Source: Bacillota bacterium (GTDB taxonomy: Bacteria > Bacillota > Clostridia > Christensenellales > UMGS416). From it: a DNA stretch of 64,000 nt. A program made the translations under genes and the position numbers. The notes beneath the pieces are model-generated. The model saw only the letters and a program-made list of their open reading frames with translations, was not told where the DNA came from and made no database searches. Below, piece after piece: positions 16,266 to 24,600 of the stretch; positions within the stretch are counted from its first letter, which is position 1, and each line of letters starts with the position of its first letter. The stretch is taken from positions 186,001-250,000 of the forward strand of contig JAEWRW010000026.1 in assembly GCA_023398815.1 (NCBI GenBank), in the 5' to 3' direction.

Positions 16266-17290
16266 AGGAATTGACCGCCCTGCCCGGCCCCAGCGGACGG
16301 GAAGACCGGGTGCGGGAGTATATCATGCAAACCGCCGCCGCCTTCTGCGACGAGGTGCGGAGGGATAAACTGGGCAACGTCATCGTCACCCGCCGGGGCA
16401 GCGACCCCAACGGCCCCACCATCATGGCCGTGGCCCACATGGATGAGGTTGGTCTCATCCTCAACCGCATTGAGGACAACGGTCTGCTCCACTTTGCCAC
16501 CATCGGCGGCATCGATGGGCGCATCCTCCTCTCCCAGCGGGTGCGCATCGGCGAGAAGGGCGTGCCCGGTGTCATCGGTGCCATGCCCATCCACCTCTTA
16601 AAGCCCGAGGACATCAAGAAGCCCGTGCCCATTGAGGAGCTGACGATTGACATCGGCGTCTCCAGCCGGGCGGAGGCCGAGAAGCTGGTGCAGCGCGGCG
16701 ACTGGGTGGTGTTTGAGCCCGGGTATGTGGAGTTTGGCGACAACCTTGTGAAGAGCCGCGCCCTCGATGACCGTGCCGGCTGCTCCCTGCTGTTGGAAGC
16801 CTTGCAGCACCAGTACGCCGCCACGCTGGTGGGCGTCTTCTCGGTGATGGAGGAAATCGGCGGGTTTGGCGCACAGGTGGCCGCCCATGCCGTGGCCCCC
16901 GACGCCGCCGTGATCCTGGAGGGCACAACCTGTGCCGACATCCACGACGTGGCCGATCACCTCAGGGTGACCCGCGTGGGCCAGGGCCCGGCCATCTCCA
17001 TCATGGATCGGTCAGCCATCTCCAACAACGCCCTGCGCCGGTTCCTCATCGGCGTGGCGGAGCGCAACGGCATCCCGTGGCAGAACCGCGCCGGGGCCTT
17101 TGGTGGCACCGACGCCGGCCCGGTGTCGCTGTCACGCGCGGGGGTACCGGTCGTCAACATCAATGTGCCCTGCCGCTACATCCACTCGCCCATCTGCACG
17201 ATGAGCAAAACTGACTATGACAACGCCGGGCGGCTGCTGCAGGCCTTCCTGGGTAGCGCCCACGAACACTTGAAGGAGGAACGGAAATGA
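16256..17290 (+). CDS. M42-family metallopeptidase
   Basis: A 344-aa M42 aminopeptidase, cytoplasmic and usually a large oligomer that trims peptides. Metal and catalytic motifs: VAHMDEVGL, SRALDDRAGC, VMEEIGGFGAQ, GGTDAGPVSLSRAGVP and CRYIHSP. The GTG start giving MYLKELTALPGPSGRED is preferred because GGAGG lies 7 nt upstream. An ATG 6 nt earlier would sit directly on that Shine-Dalgarno sequence. Overlaps the preceding gene by 10 nt and the following one by 4. Confidence 0.9.
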   Translation: MYLKELTALPGPSGREDRVREYIMQTAAAFCDEVRRDKLGNVIVTRRGSDPNGPTIMAVAHMDEVGLILNRIEDNGLLHFATIGGIDGRILLSQRVRIGEKGVPGVIGAMPIHLLKPEDIKKPVPIEELTIDIGVSSRAEAEKLVQRGDWVVFEPGYVEFGDNLVKSRALDDRAGCSLLLEALQHQYAATLVGVFSVMEEIGGFGAQVAAHAVAPDAAVILEGTTCADIHDVADHLRVTRVGQGPAISIMDRSAISNNALRRFLIGVAERNGIPWQNRAGAFGGTDAGPVSLSRAGVPVVNINVPCRYIHSPICTMSKTDYDNAGRLLQAFLGSAHEHLKEERK

Positions 17291-18288
17291 GCAAGGCCCT
17301 GGATGTGCTGAAGCAATTGCTGCCGGTGTATGGCCCCTCCGGCCGGGAGGATGCCATCGCCGCCAAGATTGAGGAACTGGTAAAGCCCTATGTGGACGAG
17401 GTCTACCGCGATGCCATGGGCAACCTGGTGGCCGTGAAGCGCGGCGGCGGCCGGCGCGTCATGGTGGCTGCCCACATGGATCAGATCGGCCTCATGGTCA
17501 CCCACATCGACGACGACGGCTTCCTGCGGGTGTGCGCCGTGGGCGGTGTGCGGTTCCACTGGAACCTCTTTGTGCCCGTACGCTTTGAAAACGGCGTGAC
17601 CGGCGTGGTGGGGTATGAAACCAAGACCGTGAGCAGTATGGAGAAGCTGAAGCCCGAGAACCTGTTTGTGGACATCGGTGCCGCCAACCGGGCCGAAGCG
17701 GAGCAGAAGGTGCAGATTGGCGACATCTGCGTGTTTGCCACGCTGGTGAGTGACTGCGGCAACCGCCTTTCCGCCGGGGCGATGGACGACCGCTCGGCCT
17801 GCGCCATCCTCATCGACGCGCTGCGCCGGGTGGAACGCTCGCCCTATGACATTTATGCCGTCTTCACCACCCAGGAGGAGCTGGGCATGCGCGGGGCCCA
17901 CACCGCGGCCTACGCCATCGAGCCCGAGCTCGGCCTGGCCATCGACGTGACGCTGGCCGCCGATACCCCCGAGGTGACGCCCGCCTGCTCGGCACGGCTG
18001 GGCAAGGGCCCGGCTATCAAAGTGCGCGATCAGTCGCTCATCGCCCACCCCACCGTACGCCGCTGGCTGCAGGATGCCGCCGATGCCCATGGCATCCCCT
18101 ACCAGCTGGAAGTGCTGACCGCCGGGGGCACCGACGCCGGCGCCATCCAACCCAGTCGGGGCGGCGTGCCATCGGGGTGCCTGTCGCTCCCCACCCGCTA
18201 CGTCCACTCGGCCGCCGAGATGATCGACCTCAAGGACTTTGAACAATGCGTTGACCTGCTGGTGGCGGCGCTGTCCACCGAGGCCTGA
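17287..18288 (+). CDS. M42-family metallopeptidase
   Basis: A 333-aa M42 peptidase, third in a row. Motifs: AAHMDQIGLMV near 61, AMDDRSAC near 162, TTQEELGMRG near 197, IDVTLAADTP near 220, GGTDAGAIQ near 279 and RYVHSAAE near 301. GAAGGAGG precedes the ATG, which overlaps the previous stop codon (ATGA). Three adjacent paralogues suggest different N-terminal residue preferences. Confidence 0.9.
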   Translation: MSKALDVLKQLLPVYGPSGREDAIAAKIEELVKPYVDEVYRDAMGNLVAVKRGGGRRVMVAAHMDQIGLMVTHIDDDGFLRVCAVGGVRFHWNLFVPVRFENGVTGVVGYETKTVSSMEKLKPENLFVDIGAANRAEAEQKVQIGDICVFATLVSDCGNRLSAGAMDDRSACAILIDALRRVERSPYDIYAVFTTQEELGMRGAHTAAYAIEPELGLAIDVTLAADTPEVTPACSARLGKGPAIKVRDQSLIAHPTVRRWLQDAADAHGIPYQLEVLTAGGTDAGAIQPSRGGVPSGCLSLPTRYVHSAAEMIDLKDFEQCVDLLVAALSTEA

Positions 18289-18303
18289 CGAAAGGAGAAC
18301 CCC

Positions 18304-18690
18304 ATGCCCAAGCAAAGCATCCACGCCCCCAACGCCCCGGCGGCCGTCGGCCCCTACAGCCACGCCGTTCGTGTCGGCGATCTCCTCTATACCTCCGGCC
18401 AGATCCCGCTGGACCCGGCGTCCGGCGCGCTCATTGAGGGCGACATCCAGGCCCAGACCTGGCAGGTGTTCCGCAACCTTGAGGCTGTGCTGGCCGCCGC
18501 CGGTGCGGACTTCTCCCACGTCGTCAAGGCCACCGTGTTCCTGCGGGACATGAACGACTTTGCCGCCGTCAACGAGATCTACGCCAAGTTCTTTGAGCAA
18601 CCCTACCCCGCCCGCTCGGCGGTGCAGGTGGCGCGCCTGCCCAAGGACGCCGGTGTGGAGATTGAACTCACTGCCTATCTGGGCAAGTGA
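18304..18690 (+). CDS. ridA: RidA-family enamine/imine deaminase
   Basis: A 128-aa YjgF/YER057c/UK114 protein that hydrolyses reactive 2-aminoacrylate-type imines. Typical features: PAAVGPYSHAV near residue 12, YTSGQIPLDP near 28 and the C-terminal ARSAVQVARLPKDAGVEIE with the conserved substrate-binding Arg. The length equals the family norm. AAAGGAG precedes the ATG. Its place behind peptidase genes fits detoxification of intermediates from amino acid breakdown. Confidence 0.92.
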   Translation: MPKQSIHAPNAPAAVGPYSHAVRVGDLLYTSGQIPLDPASGALIEGDIQAQTWQVFRNLEAVLAAAGADFSHVVKATVFLRDMNDFAAVNEIYAKFFEQPYPARSAVQVARLPKDAGVEIELTAYLGK

Positions 18691-18748
18691 GGGAAAACAT
18701 TGGCCACCCAGACCCATCGTCTGGTGTGCCACCGTTGGGGAGAAACAC

Positions 18749-19420
18749 ATGAAGCCATTGATCGGGGTGACAGCCACCCCTACTTACAACGAGCGCGGCA
18801 ATTGCCGTGCCGCCCAGTTGAACAGCCCTTACCTGGATGCCGTGCGGGAGGCCGGCGGCATCCCGGTGATGCTCTTTGACGGCGCGGACGAGGCCGAGAC
18901 GCTGGCCGCACGGCTGGATGGCCTGCTGCTGACCGGCGGCGACGACGTGGACCCCGCCCTCTTTGGCGAGGAGAACACCGCCAGCCGTGGTGTCGACCCC
19001 CTGCGAGACCGACTGGAGCTGGCCTGCCTCCACGCCTTTGCCGCCGCGGGCAAGCCGGTGCTTGGCATCTGCCGTGGCATCCAGCTGATGGCCGTGGCCC
19101 TGGGCGGCGACCTGTGGCAGGATCTGCCCAGCCAAACCGCCACGCCCCACCCCTTTGGCAGCCGGCACCCCATCGCCGTGCGGCCCGGGTCCTTTCTGCA
19201 GCCCATCCTCGGGGCCGAGACCATCGTCAACAGCACCCACCACCAGGCCATCCGCCGGGTGCCCGCCGGTTTCCTGGTAAGCGCCGCCGCCCCCGACGGC
19301 GTGCTAGAAGCCATGGAGACCACCGACGGCCGACCGCTGTGGGGCGTGCAGTTTCACCCCGAGCGGCTGCTGACCGAGGACCCACGCTTGGTCGCGCTCT
19401 TCCGCCTGCTGACAACCTGA
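18749..19420 (+). CDS. Class-I glutamine amidotransferase-like hydrolase (peptidase C26, PuuD-like)
   Basis: A 223-aa protein of the gamma-glutamyl-gamma-aminobutyrate hydrolase type. LLLTGGDDVDP near residue 60, the nucleophile elbow GICRGIQLM near 107 (Cys) and the His-Glu pair in GVQFHPERL near 196 complete the triad. Family members hydrolyse gamma-glutamyl amides, for example in putrescine degradation, or act as amidotransferase domains. TTGGGGAG precedes the ATG. Likely the last gene of the peptidase operon; an inverted repeat (GCCGGG/CCCGGC) follows the stop. Confidence 0.85.
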   Translation: MKPLIGVTATPTYNERGNCRAAQLNSPYLDAVREAGGIPVMLFDGADEAETLAARLDGLLLTGGDDVDPALFGEENTASRGVDPLRDRLELACLHAFAAAGKPVLGICRGIQLMAVALGGDLWQDLPSQTATPHPFGSRHPIAVRPGSFLQPILGAETIVNSTHHQAIRRVPAGFLVSAAAPDGVLEAMETTDGRPLWGVQFHPERLLTEDPRLVALFRLLTT

Positions 19421-19565
19421 AGCCGGGAAACTCTCGGGCGCCCGGCACATCGCAGGCCTTCCTCCGCTGTTTTTCCTCCTTTTTACTGCGTCAGCCATAC
19501 TGAATCCTGTATTCTACCCATGTGTCGGAATTCAAGGCTTCCTTGTATTTCATTGCGCGTTTTAC

Positions 19566-19593
19566 TTGCATTCGGCTTGTATTATGCTATAAT
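19566..19593 (+). promoter_or_regulatory. glnA promoter
   Basis: TTGCAT, 16-nt spacer, TATAAT preceded by TGC. It begins a leader of about 120 nt before glnA. That leader contains a hairpin GGTCG/CGACC (8-nt loop) and an 8-bp stem GGCGGCGT/ACGCTGTC with a TTTTGT hexaloop. No terminator is evident in this leader. Confidence 0.75.
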
Positions 19594-19719
19594 AGACGAA
19601 TAATGCAGGATTTTTTATTTTCTCTTGCATATTATGGCCCATAGGTCGACTCAAACCGACCGATATACACCGGGCGGCGTTTTTGTACGCTGTCACATAC
19701 CCGGATGGAGGAATGATCA

Positions 19720-21048
19720 ATGGCGATCTTGCATGACGAAGTGCTCTCCCTCGCCCGCGAAAGCAGCGTGAAGTTCATCCGCTTGCAGTTTACCGATCTC
19801 TTTGGCCAGCTGAAAAACGTTGCCATCACCATTGAACAACTGGAGAAGGCATTGGACGGCCGTTACATGTTTGACGGCTCCTCGGTGGATGGCTTTGTGC
19901 GCATCGAGGAGTCGGATATGTACCTGCGGCCCGACCCCTCCACCTTCACGGTGTTCCCCTGGCGGCCCCAGGCCGGCCGGGTGGCACGCCTCATCTGCGA
20001 CGTCTACCGCCCCGACGGCCAGCCCTTTGAGGGTGACCCGCGCTACATTTTGAAACGCACCATCGCCGATGCCGCCTCTCTGGGGTTTGAGCTGAAGATC
20101 GGTGCCGAGTGCGAGTTCTTCCTCTTCCACACCGACGACCAGGGCAAGCCCACCACGATCACCCACGATGACGGCGGATACTTTGACCTGGGCCCGGTGG
20201 ACCTGGGCGAGGACGCCCGCCGCGACATCTGCATCGCGCTGGAGGAAATGGGTTTCAACGTGGAGGCCAGCCACCACGAGGTGGCCCCCGGCCAGCACGA
20301 GATCGACTTCCGCTACTCCGACGCCCTTCGGGCGGCTGACAACATGATGACCTTCCGCCTGGCGGTCAAGACCATTGCCCAGCGCCATGGGCTGGCTGCC
20401 ACCTTCATGCCCAAGCCCCGGCCCAACATGGCCGGCAGCGGCCTGCATGCCAACCTGTCGCTGTGGCGCGATGGGGTCAATTGCTTCGCCGACGACGCCA
20501 GTCCCTTGGGTCTCTCGGCCGACGCGCAGGCCTTCGCCGCGGGCATCATGGCCCACAGCGGCGCCATCACGGCCCTGGCCAACCCCCTCGTCAACTCCTA
20601 CAAGCGGTTGGTGGCGGGGTTTGAGGCACCGGTCTATGTCTCCTGGGCCCGGCGAAACCGCAGCCCCATGATCCGCGTGCCCGACGACGGAGCCGACGGC
20701 ACCCGGCTGGAGCTCCGCTCCCCCGACCCATCCTGCAACCCCTACCTGGCCTTTGCGGCCATGCAGGCGGCGGGTTTGGATGGCCTGCGCCGTGGGTTGA
20801 CCCCCCCGCCCATGATTGAAAGCAACGTATATGAAATGACAGAAGCTGACCGACAGACGCTGGGCATCGCCGCGCTGCCGGCCGACCTTGGCGCGGCCCT
20901 TGATGCCCTGGCTGGCGACGAACTCATCTGTGCCACGCTGGGCGAGCACGCCATGGCCAACTACCTCAAGGCCAAACGGCTGGAGTGGGCCGAGTACAAC
21001 AGCGTGGTGCATGACTGGGAATTGGACCGGTATCTGGCGCGGTATTGA
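19720..21048 (+). CDS. glnA: Glutamine synthetase type I (GSI-alpha)
   Basis: A 442-aa cytoplasmic dodecameric enzyme joining ammonia to glutamate with ATP. It shows the beta-grasp N-terminus (VKFIRLQFTDLFGQLKNVAI), the latch MFDGSSVDGF, and the metal and ATP motifs EHEI-type GQHEIDFRY, KPRPNMAGSGLH and NSYKRLV. The length and lack of the insertion and adenylylation region mark it as GSI-alpha, thus probably feedback-regulated, not adenylylated. GGAGG precedes the ATG. It is followed without a gap by the ANTAR regulator and then gltBD, giving a GS-GOGAT operon. Confidence 0.95.
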   Translation: MAILHDEVLSLARESSVKFIRLQFTDLFGQLKNVAITIEQLEKALDGRYMFDGSSVDGFVRIEESDMYLRPDPSTFTVFPWRPQAGRVARLICDVYRPDGQPFEGDPRYILKRTIADAASLGFELKIGAECEFFLFHTDDQGKPTTITHDDGGYFDLGPVDLGEDARRDICIALEEMGFNVEASHHEVAPGQHEIDFRYSDALRAADNMMTFRLAVKTIAQRHGLAATFMPKPRPNMAGSGLHANLSLWRDGVNCFADDASPLGLSADAQAFAAGIMAHSGAITALANPLVNSYKRLVAGFEAPVYVSWARRNRSPMIRVPDDGADGTRLELRSPDPSCNPYLAFAAMQAAGLDGLRRGLTPPPMIESNVYEMTEADRQTLGIAALPADLGAALDALAGDELICATLGEHAMANYLKAKRLEWAEYNSVVHDWELDRYLARY

Positions 21049-21095
21049 TGGGCAAAGCGGGCACAGCAAAGTCGCAGGAGGAGGTGGAGCCCCGA

Positions 21096-21674
21096 ATGCC
21101 GTGCAATGTGCTGTTGGTACTGCGCAAGCCCGATCTCATCCGGCAGATCCGGGCCATCCTCACCTCTCGCGGGTACGCGGTCAGCGACGGCTGCGTCTCC
21201 GGCATGCAGGCACTGCGGTCGGCGGCCACCCACCCGGTGGACATCGCCATCGTCGGTTACACCCTCAACGACATGTCCGGGCTGGACTTTTCCATGGATC
21301 TGCTCTCCAACAGCGACTGCTCGGTGCTGCTGATGACGCCGCCCGATCAGATGGTTTATGTGAAGGAGCAGATCGGCTCCGCCGATGTGGTGCCGGTTCC
21401 CCGGCCGGTCACGGCCCAGGCCCTGCTCTCCACCTTGGAGCTCATCGGGCACTACCGATCCAAGCTCACCCGGGCCAATGAGGAGACAAAGAAGCTCAAA
21501 CAGGACCTCGACCGCCGCGCGGTGGCCGAGAAGGCCAAGGTGGTGCTGATGAACCGCCTGCAGATGAGCGAGGCCGAGGCCTGGCGCTACCTGCAAAAAA
21601 GATCGATGGACACCGGCACCTCACTCAAGGAGATCGCCCTGCGAGTGCTGGAACTCTATAAAACCGAGCATTGA
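21096..21674 (+). CDS. ANTAR-domain RNA-binding regulator with a degenerate receiver
   Basis: A 192-aa protein: an N-terminal receiver-like domain (about residues 3-115), a coiled-coil linker and a C-terminal ANTAR domain (about 130-190, with KAKVVLMNRLQMSEAEAWRYL and SLKEIALRVLEL). ANTAR domains bind paired hairpins in leader RNAs and prevent termination. The receiver lacks the usual residues. The acidic pair after strand 1 is LR (LLVLRKPDLI) and the phospho-acceptor Asp is Gly (IVGYTLNDMSG). The conserved Lys is Arg (VPVPRPVT). Control by phosphorylation is therefore unlikely. Start chosen by AGGAGGAGGTGGAG; an ATG at 21048 touching the glnA stop would add 16 residues. Its position between glnA and gltB implies nitrogen control. 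Confidence 0.9.
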   Translation: MPCNVLLVLRKPDLIRQIRAILTSRGYAVSDGCVSGMQALRSAATHPVDIAIVGYTLNDMSGLDFSMDLLSNSDCSVLLMTPPDQMVYVKEQIGSADVVPVPRPVTAQALLSTLELIGHYRSKLTRANEETKKLKQDLDRRAVAEKAKVVLMNRLQMSEAEAWRYLQKRSMDTGTSLKEIALRVLELYKTEH

Positions 21675-21696
21675 ATTTTGATATAGGAGCAAGGCA

Positions 21697-24600
21697 ATGA
21701 ACCTCAAGAACGCGCCACTGTGGCGGGAAGAGTTTGAACACGACAGTTGCGGTACCGGCTTTGTGGCCAACCAGAAGGGACAGAAGTCCCACGCCATCGT
21801 CAAGGACGCCCTGCATGTGCTGAAGCGTCTGGCTCACCGTGGCGGCGCGGGCTATGACCCTGACACCGGCGACGGCGCGGGCATCCTGCTGCAGCTGCCC
21901 GACGGCCTCTTCCGGGCGGTGCTGCCCTTTGAACTGCCAGCGGTCGGGCAATATGGCGTGGGGCAGTTTTTCTTCCCCCGCAACCCGGAGAGCCGCCAGA
22001 GCTGCGTCGCCCTGGTGGAGGATGCCGCCCGAGCCTGCGGCGTAACGCTGCTGGGCTGGCGTGACGTGCCCCACAGCCTACATGCCTGCGGCACCGCCGC
22101 GCGGGAATCCGCCCCCACCTTCCTGCAGGCCTTCTTCGCCCCGGCCAAGGCTGACGACGTGGAGCAGGCCATCTACATCCTTCGCCGCGCCATCGAGCGG
22201 AAGGCCGACGCCAGCAAAGCCGGCCTCTACGTGGCCAGCATGTCCAGCCAGACGATCGTCTACAAGGGCATGATGCACTCCTGGCAGCTGGAGACGTTCT
22301 ACCCCGACCTGGTGGACGAGCGCGTTGAGAGCGCCGTGGCCATGGTGCACTCCCGCTACTCCACCAACACCATGCCGAGCTGGAGCCGTTCCCAGCCCTG
22401 CCGCATGATCGCCCACAACGGCGAGATCAACACCCTGCGCGGGGCCGAGAACGCCATCAAGGCCATGGAAGCCAGCGTCCACGGCGGCAAGCTCCATGGG
22501 CAGCTTGGCTATGTGCTGCCGGTGCTGGAGGATGACGGCTCCGATTCCATGAAGTTTGACAATGCCTTTGAATTCTACGTGCGTGCCGGCCGGCCCATGC
22601 CCCAGGCGCTCATGATGATGATGCCCGGCCCCTGGAGCATGGATAAAACCATGAACGATCAGCAGCGGGCCTTCTACCAATACGCCGCCTGCCTGCTGCC
22701 CCCGTGGGACGGCCCGGCGGCCATCACCTTCACCGACGGCCGCAAGGTTGGCGCGGTGCTGGACCGCAACGGCCTGCGCCCCGCCCGCTGGGCCCTGACC
22801 CGTGACGGCGTACTCATCCTCTCCTCCGAGTCGGGCGTGCTGGATACCCCACCCGCCGAAGTGCACCGCAAAGGCAAGCTCGGCCCGGGGCAGATGCTCC
22901 TGCTGGACTTGGAAACGGGCAAGCTCACCGAGGACAGCGCCCTCAAGGATGAGTTCTGCGCCGGCCCCTACCGCCAGTGGCTGAGCGCCGGCTGCCTGGA
23001 CGAGGCCAAGCTGCCCCAGGGCCCCGAGCTGGCCCCGGCCAAGCTGCCGCTCCACAATCTGCAGCAGCTCTTCGGCTACAGCCACGAGGACCTGATGACC
23101 ACCCTCGCGCCGATCGCCCAGTCCGGCTTGGATCCGGTGGGTGCCATGGGCTACGATGCGTCACTGGCCGTGCTGAGCGAGCGGCCCCAGCCCGTGTACA
23201 ACTACTTCAAGCAACTCTTTGCCCAGGTCACCAACCCCCCGCTCGACGCCATCCGGGAGTTGTGCGTCACCGGTACCGACGTGCACCTGGGTGCCAACGG
23301 CGACGTGACCCAGGACAAGGCCGAGAACTGCCACAAGATCCACCTGGAATCGCCCATCATTGACGAGGCCACCTTCCGCGCGCTGAGAGTCGGCGTACCC
23401 GGCTTCCCCCCGGTGGAGCTGGCCGCGGTCTTCACGCGGGAACAGGGTCTGCTGCCGGCGTTGGAGAGCCTCTTTGCCAAGGCCGAGGAAGCCGTGCGCG
23501 GCGGCGCTTCGCTGCTTATCCTGAGCGACAGCACCGCGTCGGAGACCAACATCCCGATCCCCATGCTGCTGGCGGCCGCCGGGGTGCACCACCACCTCAT
23601 CCGCTGCGGCCTGCGCGGCGATTGTTCCCTGATTGTTGACAGCTACGAGCCCCGCGAGGTGCACCACGTCTGCTGCCTCATTGGCTACGGCGTCAAGGCC
23701 ATCTTCCCCCGGGGCATCGTTCGCTCGGTGGAGGACATGGCCCAGCGCGGGTTGCTGGGTGGCCTGGCGCTGGAGAAGGCCCTGCACAACACCATGCACG
23801 CCTTCACCCACGGGGTGCTCAAGGTCATCTCCAAAATGGGCATCTCCTGTGTGGACGGCTACCTCGGCGCGCAGATCTTTGAGTCCGTCGGCCTCTCCCA
23901 GCAGGTCGTGGACCGGTGCTTCACCGGCACAGTGACCCGCGTGGGCGGCATGACCTTTGAAGACCTGGAGCGCGAGACGCTCAAGCGCCACGAGCAGGGC
24001 CTGCGCAATCTTGAGGAAGCCCTTCCCTCCGGCGGGCGCTACCAGGTGAAGAAGAACGGCGAGGAACACCTGTACAACCCGCAGGTCATCCACATGATCC
24101 AAACCGCGGTGCGCAACAACGACTACGCGCTCTACAAGGAATACACCAAGCTCATCGGCGTGGAGAAACCCGTGGCACTCCGGCACCTGCTGGGCTTCCA
24201 GCCCGGCAAACCCGTGCCGCTCGATGAGGTGGAGCCGGTGGAGCGCATCGTGCGCCGCTTCAAGACGGGCGCGATGAGCTATGGCTCCATCAGCCAGGAG
24301 GCCCACGAGTGCCTGGCACTGGCGATGAACCGCCTGCACGGCAAGAGCAACTCCGGCGAGGGCGGCGAGGCCCCCGAACGGCTGGGTACCGACCGCAACA
24401 GCGCCATCAAGCAGGTGGCTTCGGGCCGCTTCGGCGTCACCGGGCCGTACCTGGCAAGCGCAAAGGAAATCCAGATCAAGATGGCGCAGGGTGCCAAGCC
24501 CGGCGAGGGCGGGCAGCTGCCCGGCAACAAGGTGTACCCGCACATTGCGCGGGTTCGTCTCTCCACGCCGGGCGTGGGGCTCATCTCCCCGCCCCCGCAC

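Noticed and set aside
19594..19719. Glutamine riboswitch in the glnA leader
   Set aside because: I could not identify the conserved core of either known glutamine RNA class.
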